From contig JAFCCI010000004.1 of assembly GCA_017610275.1 (NCBI GenBank), positions 1 to 32,498 on the forward strand: 32,498 nt of DNA. The letters are read 5' to 3'. Shown here piece by piece: positions 1-7,850 of this stretch. The stretch's first letter is position 1, and the number at the start of each line of letters is the position of its first letter. A program made the translations under genes and the position numbers. Source of the stretch: Candidatus Woesearchaeota archaeon. GTDB lineage: Archaea; Nanobdellota; Nanobdellia; Woesearchaeales; CG1-02-33-12. A model generated the notes under the pieces. That model saw only the letters and a list, made by a program, of their open reading frames with translations, did not search any database and was not told the origin of the DNA.

Positions 1-1
1 A

Positions 2-184
2 TTTGGCAAATATGTTGATGAAGAATATAGGGACTATTTTTATAATGGAATAGGTTCTTACATTGGTTTAATGTTTAATTATAACCTAACAAGGGCCAAT
101 GAAGAATGTAATAAACTTAATGAAAATAGTATTTACTGTAATCAGGGATTAAATGAATATATTAATGAGACTGTTTATAGTTGA
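2..184 (+). CDS. C-terminal end of a probable secreted protein (partial)
   Basis: An open frame enters from the left edge and ends at TGA 182-184, giving about 60 residues. The tail is polar and rich in Asn, Glu and Tyr. It has two Cys about 14 residues apart (NEEC ... IYC) and two N-x-T sequons (NLT, NET), which suggests an extracytoplasmic, possibly glycosylated domain. The next gene starts 62 nt downstream on the same strand. I do not recognise the family; the main part of the gene lies outside the window. Confidence 0.5.
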   Translation, partial: FGKYVDEEYRDYFYNGIGSYIGLMFNYNLTRANEECNKLNENSIYCNQGLNEYINETVYS

Positions 185-246
185 CTATAAAAAATTAAAC
201 AACAATTAGGAAAATATTGATAATAAAACAAAGAGGTTAAAGCTTC

Positions 247-2052
247 ATGATTAATGGTCAAAATCAAAAACTTATATTTGATAAATACTATGTGCTTCTT
301 TTTCTATTACTAACAGTTTTGATATTTTTTAATTTTAGTTGGATAAAAAATGATGAGAGACCAATAAGCTGTGAAGATGAAATTCTATTAGGCTCCTCAA
401 CAGATTTATATCTCAAAAATTTATACGGTTTAGAGTTTTATAAAGAACTTTTAGATTTAAATTATCCTCCATTTATCCCCTTTTTGATACAAATCTCTTT
501 TAAAATATTTGGACCCTCATTTGATAGTGCATTATATGTTAATTTGATTTTCTGGCCAGTCTTGGTTTTATCATGCTTTTTTCTTGGAAAAAAGTTTTAC
601 AACAAAAAAACAGGACTTCTAGCTGCTTTTATACTATCAACCCTGCCCCCAATCATAATCTATGGCTTATCTTTTGGTATATGCCTTTTAGCAAGATACA
701 CAAGTCTGCCATATATAATTGTTCCACCAGTACTTTTTATTTTGTTTAAACCAAATCCCATTAAAAATTTTTGTTCTACTAAGCAGCTCTTTAAAACACT
801 ATTTAGGATAAACATGAAAAACAATATAACTATTATAACAAAAATAATCCTTTCTTTATTATTTATTTATTTTGCCTTTTTTAGTAAATTCTATCTGAGA
901 AATACTTTCTTAATAATTTTATTGCTTTTGCTGGTATTGCTAATTATCTTAACAAAAAAATCAATTATAAATAACTTTATAGATTCAATGATTCTTGCAT
1001 TTGTGACAGCCATAATATGGTATGCTAATAAATTTTTTTCCTTAATAAGTATGTATTTACCACAATTTGTCCAATTCACATCAAATAATCCATTAAGCAT
1101 AACTAGTAATATTTTCTTTTATCTAATATTCTTGATTAATTACCAGTTAGGATTCCTAAATTTTGTAATCCTTATTCTTGTTGGTATATTTTTTTCTGTT
1201 AGATATTACAAACAAAGAAGAATTGATGAACAGGATTTGTTATTATTCCTTATTTTTTTAATTCCGTACATATTTTATATATTTGTTCCTGCAAAGAATC
1301 TTCTAGTTACAACATCACTTTTAATACCCATCTCCTTTATTATGGCTAAAGGAATTTTTGAATCTCCAAAAATCATAAAAGCTATCTTTCTAGTTGTTGT
1401 AATTTTTGGAGGATTATTTTATCTTTTACCCTTTCAAAGCTTCAATAGGACAATATCATTTGATTTAGGTACCCCATTATGGTTACAAATAACCTTTGCT
1501 CCAAAGAACATCATTAAAACAAAAGTTATTGATATTTTTTCTAAAAAAGATGACCTTTCAAGAGATTTTTCAAAAAATTCAAAATTTTATACCTTAAAAG
1601 ACCAACAACAGATAAAAGATATATCAAAGGTTATCTATGCAATTTTAAGTACAAAAAATCGTAGAGATACTAGTATTTTTTTTTTATATTATGATAATTA
1701 TATTTATTCTAATGTATTAAATTATTATCTTAGTTTGATGAATATTTCTTCTTCATCTTTTGATTATAATAACCACAAGTTTTATGATAAAATGAATATC
1801 CCAATCAATTTTTCACACTCAAAAAACCAAGAGAAAGTTTTTGAGTGGATATACAATTTTGATTTTGTTATAGTTCCAGCTCATCATAAAAAAATTGATA
1901 TTCCTTTTCGTTCTTTTAATAAAAATTATTATGTAATTCATTCATATATTTTAAATTCAGAAGAATTTAAGAAAAACTTTAAGTTGGTTTATAAAAGTAA
2001 TATTTCTGATCAAAAAGCAGTAGGACTTTATGAAAATAAATTTCTTAATTGA
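247..2052 (+). CDS. GT-C fold membrane glycosyltransferase (PMT/ArnT-like), copy 1
   Basis: This 601-residue polytopic membrane protein resembles the dolichyl-phosphate-sugar-dependent GT39/GT83 class. Such enzymes move a sugar from a polyprenyl-phosphate donor to an acceptor outside the membrane. The first hydrophobic segment (about 13-31) is followed by an acidic loop with DER (36-38) and EDE (43-45), where the catalytic Asp-Glu of these families sits. Many hydrophobic helices follow, then a soluble C-terminal domain (about 440-601). The start is supported by GAGGTT at 233-238. It is a tandem paralogue of the next gene, with blocks nearly identical in DNA, but carries about 60 extra hydrophobic residues (about 170-232) that the other copy lacks. 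The family is clear by architecture; donor and acceptor are unknown. Confidence 0.75.
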   Translation: MINGQNQKLIFDKYYVLLFLLLTVLIFFNFSWIKNDERPISCEDEILLGSSTDLYLKNLYGLEFYKELLDLNYPPFIPFLIQISFKIFGPSFDSALYVNLIFWPVLVLSCFFLGKKFYNKKTGLLAAFILSTLPPIIIYGLSFGICLLARYTSLPYIIVPPVLFILFKPNPIKNFCSTKQLFKTLFRINMKNNITIITKIILSLLFIYFAFFSKFYLRNTFLIILLLLLVLLIILTKKSIINNFIDSMILAFVTAIIWYANKFFSLISMYLPQFVQFTSNNPLSITSNIFFYLIFLINYQLGFLNFVILILVGIFFSVRYYKQRRIDEQDLLLFLIFLIPYIFYIFVPAKNLLVTTSLLIPISFIMAKGIFESPKIIKAIFLVVVIFGGLFYLLPFQSFNRTISFDLGTPLWLQITFAPKNIIKTKVIDIFSKKDDLSRDFSKNSKFYTLKDQQQIKDISKVIYAILSTKNRRDTSIFFLYYDNYIYSNVLNYYLSLMNISSSSFDYNNHKFYDKMNIPINFSHSKNQEKVFEWIYNFDFVIVPAHHKKIDIPFRSFNKNYYVIHSYILNSEEFKKNFKLVYKSNISDQKAVGLYENKFLN

Positions 2053-2120
2053 AAATCAATATCTTTATAAACAAAAAAATAATTAATTGAATTTATTATT
2101 ATAAAAAAGAGGGTAATTAT

Positions 2121-3752
2121 ATGAATCTTGGAAATATAAGAATAAAGTTCTATATTTATTACATACTTATTTTTTTATTGATTACAATTCCCATATTGGT
2201 TAATCTTAACTGGATAATGGAGGATGAGAGACCAATGAGTCACGAAGATGTACAAATATTAGGTATTTCGTCAAGTTTATATGCAAAAAACCTGAATGCT
2301 TTGAATTTTTGTAAGGAAGTTTTTTCTTTAAAATGTCAGTATCCCCCACTTATTTTATCATTAGTCTATTTATCTTTTAAAGTGTTTGGTCCTTTTGATA
2401 ACAGCGCACTTTATCTTAATCTTTTTTTCTGGCCAGTCTTGGTTTTATCATGCTTTTTTCTTGGAAAAAAGTTTTACAACAAAAAAACAGGACTTCTAGC
2501 TGCTTTTATACTATCAACCCTGCCCCCAATCATAATCTTTTCCTTGCTTTATGGCTTATCTTTTGGTATATGCCTTTTAGCAAGATACACAAGCCTGCCA
2601 TATATAATTGTTCCACCACTTTTCTTTATTTTCTTTAAGAAAAGAGTCATAAAAAAACTTGTTTTAAAAAATTTTGTGGTTTCAATGATTACTGCGTTTA
2701 TAATAACCTTTCCTTGGTATGCTAATAAACTTAATTTTCTTATAAAAATTAATTTAGTGCGATTTGTTAGTAGTACATCAAAAAGTGTGTTAAGCACTAT
2801 TAGTAATATCTTCTTTTATCTAGTATTCTTGATTAATTACCAGTTAGGGTTCCTAAATTTTGTAATCCTTATTCTTGTTGGTATATTTTTTTCTGTTAGA
2901 TATTACAAACAAAGAAGAATTGATGAACGGGATTTGTTATTATTCCTTATTTTTTTAATTCCATACATCTTTTACACTTTTATTCCACTAAAAAATTATT
3001 TAGTGACAACACCCTTTTTAATACCTCTTTCCTTTATTATAGCTAGAGGAATATTAAAATTTCCAAAGACCTTAAAATATGTTTTACTTTTTATTGTAAT
3101 TATTGTGGGATTATTCTACTCTTTACCAATCCAAAGCTTCAACAGAACAATAACAATTGATTTAAGTATTCCATTATGGGTAAAAACAGATTTCTCTAAC
3201 AAAGAAATTATTCAAACAAGTAGAATCAACATTCTTTCAAAAAAAGACATGGATATATCATTGCTTTTTTCAAAAAATTCAAAATTTTATACCTTTAAAG
3301 ACCAACAGCAGATAAAAGATATATCTAAGATTATCTATTCTGTGCTGATTACTAAAAATAAAACAAAAGTAGATGTATTTTTTTTATATAATGATTTTTA
3401 TATTTATCCTTATGTATTAGATTATTATTTAGATCTGGTGAATATATCATCTGAATCTTTTTCCTATTCTTTTAATAATTTTTACAATACACTAAATATT
3501 CCAACAAAAATTATATATCAAAAAAACCAAGAAGACGATTTTGAATGGATATACAATTTTGACTTTCTTATAGTGCCAGAAATGAGTAAGAAGAGTGAAC
3601 CTAATTTTCCTTTTTTTAGTGAAAATTATTATGCAATTTTCTTATACCTTACAAATTCTGAGAGATTTAAAAAAAACTTCAAGTTGATTTATCAAAGCAA
3701 TGTTTCTGATAAAGAAATAGTAGAACTCTATGAGCATAAAAACCTTAACTGA
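2121..3752 (+). CDS. GT-C fold membrane glycosyltransferase (PMT/ArnT-like), copy 2
   Basis: This is a 543-residue tandem paralogue of the preceding gene, with the same plan: an N-terminal helix, an acidic loop (DER at 35-37, ED at 42-43), about ten hydrophobic segments and a soluble C-terminal domain. AGAGGG at 2108-2113 precedes the ATG. Several DNA blocks match copy 1 almost exactly while the sequence between them has diverged. Relative to copy 1 it has a 4-residue insertion after PPIII and lacks the roughly 60-residue hydrophobic insert. Its 3' end overlaps the convergent gene by 8 nt. A surface-glycan role is inferred from fold and neighbourhood. Confidence 0.75.
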   Translation: MNLGNIRIKFYIYYILIFLLITIPILVNLNWIMEDERPMSHEDVQILGISSSLYAKNLNALNFCKEVFSLKCQYPPLILSLVYLSFKVFGPFDNSALYLNLFFWPVLVLSCFFLGKKFYNKKTGLLAAFILSTLPPIIIFSLLYGLSFGICLLARYTSLPYIIVPPLFFIFFKKRVIKKLVLKNFVVSMITAFIITFPWYANKLNFLIKINLVRFVSSTSKSVLSTISNIFFYLVFLINYQLGFLNFVILILVGIFFSVRYYKQRRIDERDLLLFLIFLIPYIFYTFIPLKNYLVTTPFLIPLSFIIARGILKFPKTLKYVLLFIVIIVGLFYSLPIQSFNRTITIDLSIPLWVKTDFSNKEIIQTSRINILSKKDMDISLLFSKNSKFYTFKDQQQIKDISKIIYSVLITKNKTKVDVFFLYNDFYIYPYVLDYYLDLVNISSESFSYSFNNFYNTLNIPTKIIYQKNQEDDFEWIYNFDFLIVPEMSKKSEPNFPFFSENYYAIFLYLTNSERFKKNFKLIYQSNVSDKEIVELYEHKNLN

Positions 3753-4530
3753 TTTCTTCAGACACTTCCAACTGGATATCATCCAATAATAATGTGCATT
3801 CAGAATTCATAGCTATTTCTATTCCAATGGCTATTGTCCCTTCCGGTACGATAGTAATTAATTTTTTTTCAATCCATTTTGTTAAACAATTCATATTATC
3901 TAAAACTTCTAAATCTTTATGCTTTCCATAGTTGTCTAAACTCATAAGAGAAAAACGATGTGCACACCCCTTATACCAATAACTCATTTTTAGTTTAGTT
4001 CCTGGCTTAATCCCCATCCAGATAGAACTTTTATAATCACAAGGTTCATCTAAACTTGTTGATTGAGGTTTTGTATCATAGTAACTCATACAAGGGGGAT
4101 TAGAACAAATTACCTGAAAGCTTTGTGGAGAAGAGTGATACTCTCTTCTATTTAATGTTCTTTTTGATTTAGAGTCCTTATTCTGTTTGCTACCATCAGA
4201 TGTACTCCAATAGTTTATACCTTCAGAGAAATTTGAATTTTCTAAGATATTTTCTCCAGTGAAATGATTTTCAAAATAATTAATTATTTCTAAAATTTCT
4301 TCTTTCTCATTATCTTGCTTCCTATCTTCTGCCTTATCAAAATCAAACTCCCTAAATTTAAAACCTTTATTTGTATATGTATAGATAGAAATAATTATAA
4401 TAAATCCAATCAAAAATATAATAATCAATGTCTTCAAATTAATTTCTTCTTCACATTCATTTTCTTCTTCTTCTTCAAAAAAATCATTAATTTTTTCCTT
4501 TGCTTTTTTTATCAAATTCTTTTTTCTCAT
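3745..4530 (-). CDS. membrane-anchored protein with a carbohydrate-binding-like jelly-roll domain
   Basis: The 261-residue product has a Lys-rich then Glu-rich cytoplasmic head (1-30, probably helical), one transmembrane helix (about 33-51), a charged linker, and an outside domain from about residue 95 to the end. That domain opens with ILENSNFSEGINYW and closes with LLLDDIQLEV. These are the first and last strand signatures of galactose-binding-like jelly rolls (CBM4/9 type). It contains several Cys that could form disulfides. The start is supported by GAGGTC 5 nt upstream and a TATA box near 4585. No catalytic residues are evident. Glycan binding at the cell surface is inference from fold and neighbours. 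Confidence 0.6.
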   Translation of the reverse strand: MRKKNLIKKAKEKINDFFEEEEENECEEEINLKTLIIIFLIGFIIIISIYTYTNKGFKFREFDFDKAEDRKQDNEKEEILEIINYFENHFTGENILENSNFSEGINYWSTSDGSKQNKDSKSKRTLNRREYHSSPQSFQVICSNPPCMSYYDTKPQSTSLDEPCDYKSSIWMGIKPGTKLKMSYWYKGCAHRFSLMSLDNYGKHKDLEVLDNMNCLTKWIEKKLITIVPEGTIAIGIEIAMNSECTLLLDDIQLEVSEEIS

Positions 4531-4580
4531 AAAAGACCTCTTTTTAAAGAAATTTTTAGGTAATATAATAATATGGATTA

Positions 4581-4597
4581 AATATTTAAACCTTTGG
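4581..4597 (-). promoter_or_regulatory. BRE/TATA promoter of the jelly-roll protein gene
   Basis: On the minus strand the sequence reads CCAAAGG then TTTAAATATT. The box lies about 50-60 nt before the ATG at 4530, leaving room for a short leader that contains the GAGGTC ribosome-binding site. The upstream AAACCAAA is shared with three other promoters in the window. Confidence 0.5.
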
Positions 4598-4933
4598 TTT
4601 TTAATTTTGGTTTCTGTTACCTCAAAAGATACTTCCTAAAACTTATCATATTTAACTTACTCCATATTTCTTCAAAAATTATATAATTGGAACTTATATA
4701 AAATATTTCCAATTGAACTGCTTTATATAGTTTTTTTGTGTTATTGAGACTTTTTGTTACATATTCTGTTTTGTAAGTTAAAAAGAATCTTTCTACTTTA
4801 TTATTTGTTTTGTTAACTCTTACTATACAATATTTTATTCATAACAACTTAGTTTATACATAATAATTGCAAAATAAGATTATTATATATGCTTTAAAAA
4901 TATGATAGCCCACCAATACAAGTCCGATAAGTA

Positions 4934-4941
4934 TTTAAATT
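4934..4941 (+). promoter_or_regulatory. TATA box of the first B12-type radical SAM gene
   Basis: TTTAAATT begins 28 nt before the ATG at 4962, and no Shine-Dalgarno lies between. This is the spacing of a leaderless archaeal transcript. Confidence 0.45.
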
Positions 4942-4961
4942 AACAGATATATTTTAACTCT

Positions 4962-6398
4962 ATGAATGTGCTTTTAATTTACCCTCCTTATTCTTTTAAG
5001 GAGTTATACCCTAATTTCATGATAAAAAATAAGAAAGGATTTGGTTTAATACCTGGACCTTTAATACCTTTAGGTTTGTTGTACATAGCGGCTATATTGA
5101 GAGAGAAAAATCACAAAGTCTCCTTTATTGATGGAGCATTTCATAATTCTCAAGAAATAATAAATTATACCAAAAGAATAAACCCCGGCATTATCGGCTT
5201 AAGTATTTGTACTGCTGCATGGAAAAAAACAAAAAATTTTATTAAGGAATTAAAAGACCAATTGCCAAATTCAATGATAATTATAGGCGGTCCACATCCA
5301 ACTGCGTTAAGAGAAAGATGCATGCAAGAATGCCCTGCTGTAGACTTTGTTTGTGTTGGGGAAGGCGAGCTAACTTTATTAGAGTTATGCAACTCATTAG
5401 ATAGAAAGAATAAAACAAATATTAAAAAAATAAAAGGAATTATATGGAAAAATAAAAACAAAATAATTAGAAATCCTTTAAGAGAACTTATTAACAATTT
5501 AGATACGTTGTCCTTCCCTGCTCGCGATTTAGTAAACAACTCACAATACATTCCTGCAGTGAGCCAATATAAAAGATTACCAAACACAATCATGATAACA
5601 TCTAGGGGATGCCCTTATAATTGCAAATTTTGTGATTCTACTACATTTTATCGTGAGATGAAAATTCCTTATAGGGAGAGGAATGTGCAGAATGTTATTG
5701 AAGAAATAGAAAGTCTTGTAACAAACTTTAGAATAAAAAACATAATCTTTTTTGATGAAACTTTCACATACAATAAAAAACGTGTTTTATCTATTTGTGA
5801 TGAATTAATAAAAAAGAAAATAGACATAACATGGTCAGCAAATTCTAGAGTTGATACAATAAATAAAGAACTTCTAAAAAAAATGAAAAAAGCAGGATGC
5901 TGGAAGTTACTTTATGGAATAGAATCTGCTGTTCAAAAAAATCTTAATAATGTAAACAAAGGAACAAACTTGATGCAGATTAAAAAAGCAATTCAGATTA
6001 CTAAAAAAGCAGGAATTAAGACATTTGGAAATTTTATACTTGGTTTACCTGGAGAGACATATGAAGATGGCTTAAGAACAATAAAGCTAGCTTGTACTCT
6101 AAATCTTGACTATGCAAAATTCAAGGTTATGACTCCTTTTCCTTCTACGGAAATTTATAAAAACAGCAAAAATTATGGAAAAGTTTTATCTTTTTCAGAT
6201 ATGGATACCCACACTGTATCTTTTATTCCTTATACCATGACAAAATCAGAATTGGAAAGATTATTCCAATTGAGTTATCAAAAATTTTACATGCGACCTT
6301 CATATATAATTAAAAAGTTTTTTGAAATGAGAACCTATGAAGATTTTAAACAAAATTTTAAAGCTTTCCGTGCTTTTTCCCACATTGAGGTTCACTAA
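4962..6398 (+). CDS. B12-binding-domain radical SAM protein
   Basis: The 478-residue protein has an N-terminal cobalamin-binding-type Rossmann region (about 1-150: NVLLIYPPY start, IIGGPHPT at 107-114, VGEGE at 132-136). A radical SAM domain follows, with the [4Fe-4S]-binding CPYNCKFC motif (Cys217, Cys221, Cys224). Known members do methyl transfers, cyclisations or oxidations on unreactive carbons in lipids, sugars or antibiotics. The stop and the next gene's start share TAATG, so it is translationally coupled to a GT2 transferase, which suggests a glycan or lipid-carrier substrate. A second enzyme of the class lies at 12220-13620. Family assignment is firm; the reaction is unknown. Confidence 0.85.
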   Translation: MNVLLIYPPYSFKELYPNFMIKNKKGFGLIPGPLIPLGLLYIAAILREKNHKVSFIDGAFHNSQEIINYTKRINPGIIGLSICTAAWKKTKNFIKELKDQLPNSMIIIGGPHPTALRERCMQECPAVDFVCVGEGELTLLELCNSLDRKNKTNIKKIKGIIWKNKNKIIRNPLRELINNLDTLSFPARDLVNNSQYIPAVSQYKRLPNTIMITSRGCPYNCKFCDSTTFYREMKIPYRERNVQNVIEEIESLVTNFRIKNIIFFDETFTYNKKRVLSICDELIKKKIDITWSANSRVDTINKELLKKMKKAGCWKLLYGIESAVQKNLNNVNKGTNLMQIKKAIQITKKAGIKTFGNFILGLPGETYEDGLRTIKLACTLNLDYAKFKVMTPFPSTEIYKNSKNYGKVLSFSDMDTHTVSFIPYTMTKSELERLFQLSYQKFYMRPSYIIKKFFEMRTYEDFKQNFKAFRAFSHIEVH

Positions 6399-7381
6399 TG
6401 AAAAAAATATCCATTATTATTGCTGCTTATAATGCTGAAAAGACAATTGTAAATTGTATTTTATCTTTAAAGAAACAAATATACCCCCAATTTGAGGTTA
6501 TTGTGGTTAATGATGGTTCAACTGATAATACTGAAAAAATTTTAGAAAAAATAAAAGGAATAGAAATAATCTCACAGAAAAATAGGGGTTCTGGTGCTGC
6601 AAGAAATGTTGGAGCAAAAAAAGCAAGAGGAGATATACTTGTTTTTACAGATTCTGACTGTGAAATAAGAGATAAATTTTGGCTGAGAAACATAGCCTCT
6701 GTTTTTAATAATGACAATAAGATAGCAGCTGTTGCTTCATGTTATAATGGCAGCGTTGGGAAGAAGTTTATTGAGGAATATGCTTTTCTTGAACTTGCAT
6801 ATAGGTTAAGAAACATGCCACATGAGGTTTCAACTGCACCATCAAACAATATGTCATGCAGGAAAGATATTTTTATTAAAATAGGTGGTTTTCCAGAGCA
6901 AAAAAAGTTTATTTCTTCTGAAGATGTACTTTTTTCTTATAATATAAGCAGAATAGGCAAGATAATCTGGAAAAAAGAGTTGGGAATTTATCATCAATTC
7001 AGAACTACTTTACACAGATATCTAAAACAACAAGAAGGCTTTACTAAATCTACTATTTGTTTATTTCTTAATTATCCTAACTTATTGTTCAATATAACCC
7101 ATCATAGTACTACAGTTTATGTAGAAATATTCTTAACTTTTATTCTTTTGCTAAGTTTATTAGCATCTTTTTTCATGTTAGATTTTTTAATCTTCTCATT
7201 TGGACTTATTCTTGGAGTTATTCTATTAAACATAAATTTCTTAATATTTTTAAAGAAGAAAAGAAATTATATATTTCTTATTAAAAGTGCTTTTGTGATT
7301 TTTGCCCGAAATATTGCTTATATTTCCGGCATATTTAAAGGATTATTAAAATTTGTGATGCTTATAGGTAAAAGTAATTGA
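6398..7381 (+). CDS. GT2 family glycosyltransferase with C-terminal membrane segments
   Basis: This 327-residue inverting GT-A transferase opens with ISIIIAAYNAE, followed by VVNDGSTDNT for the nucleotide and TDSDC as the metal-binding DxD at about residue 87. The MSCRKDIF acceptor-side region lies around 152-159. The C-terminal third (about 235-320) has two to three hydrophobic helices, so the protein is probably anchored at the inner face of the membrane and acts on a lipid-linked acceptor. It overlaps the radical SAM gene by one base. Sugar and linkage cannot be told from sequence. Confidence 0.85.
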   Translation: MKKISIIIAAYNAEKTIVNCILSLKKQIYPQFEVIVVNDGSTDNTEKILEKIKGIEIISQKNRGSGAARNVGAKKARGDILVFTDSDCEIRDKFWLRNIASVFNNDNKIAAVASCYNGSVGKKFIEEYAFLELAYRLRNMPHEVSTAPSNNMSCRKDIFIKIGGFPEQKKFISSEDVLFSYNISRIGKIIWKKELGIYHQFRTTLHRYLKQQEGFTKSTICLFLNYPNLLFNITHHSTTVYVEIFLTFILLLSLLASFFMLDFLIFSFGLILGVILLNINFLIFLKKKRNYIFLIKSAFVIFARNIAYISGIFKGLLKFVMLIGKSN

Positions 7382-7586
7382 AACCTTTTAAAAAGGTGAG
7401 TCAGGTTGCAGAATATAATACCCTAACTAGAATGATAACTTTTATAACACTAACACAAGATTTATCATAACAAAAGGAGTACTATTGATTTGGATGAAGA
7501 AGAATAGCTAATATGCAATATGTTTATTATGGATTGTATTCAATGGAAATATATTTTATGACAATAACTTTAATTACACTAATTGG

Positions 7587-7850
7587 ATGAAGAAAAATTG
7601 CCCTGGAGTGGTTCATGTTGATGGGGTAGCAAGACCTCAGCTGTTAAGCAATGAAGATAATCCAAGCTTTTACAAAATAATTGATGAATACAGAAAACTG
7701 GCAGGAATACCAAGCATCATAAACACAAGCTTTAACATACATAAAGAGCCAATAGTCTGCTCGCCTGCAGACGCTGTAAGGGCATTTAAGATTGGTCATT
7801 TGGATTATTTGGCTATTGGAAACTATATGGCAAAAAATGAAGAAATTTAA
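7587..7850 (+). pseudogene. 3' remnant of a NodU/CmcH-type carbamoyltransferase
   Basis: The 87-codon frame matches only the C-terminal end of the carbamoyltransferase family: CPGVVHVDG, ARPQ, INTSFN, EPIVCSPADA and LDYLAIGNY occur in family order. The intact enzyme is several hundred residues long and makes O-carbamoylated sugars from carbamoyl phosphate; its kinase-fold part is missing here. No ribosome-binding site precedes the ATG. The 205 nt upstream (7382-7586) hold no recognisable remainder. The end overlaps the start of the GT-C gene by 14 nt. A second, more decayed copy sits in the same relation to a paralogous GT-C gene at 13711-13827. Confidence 0.75.

Larger units (their letters stand above)
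4531..4961. other. 431-nt non-coding divergent promoter region
   Basis: No credible gene is visible on either strand. The left side carries the promoter and Shine-Dalgarno of the minus-strand jelly-roll gene, and the right end holds the TATA box of the plus-strand radical SAM gene. In the middle there is an inverted repeat (AATTGGAA 4685-4692, TTCCAATT 4707-4714) whose spacer contains a TATA-like TTATATAAA. No tRNA-like or other recognised RNA motif was seen. Confidence 0.6.

Noticed and set aside
548-2618. Long repeated DNA tracts considered as an insertion sequence or other mobile repeat
   Set aside because: The repeats lie at matching places inside two paralogous genes and encode matching protein segments; there are no terminal inverted repeats or transposase.
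4531-4961. tRNA or other standard RNA gene in the largest gap
   Set aside because: No T-loop-like GTTCGA segment or paired acceptor arms were seen here or in the other gaps.
7397-7471. 24-codon frame (starting at a GTG after AAGG) following the GT2 gene
   Set aside because: It is very short, has no recognisable product, and the surrounding 7382-7586 looks like eroded DNA.
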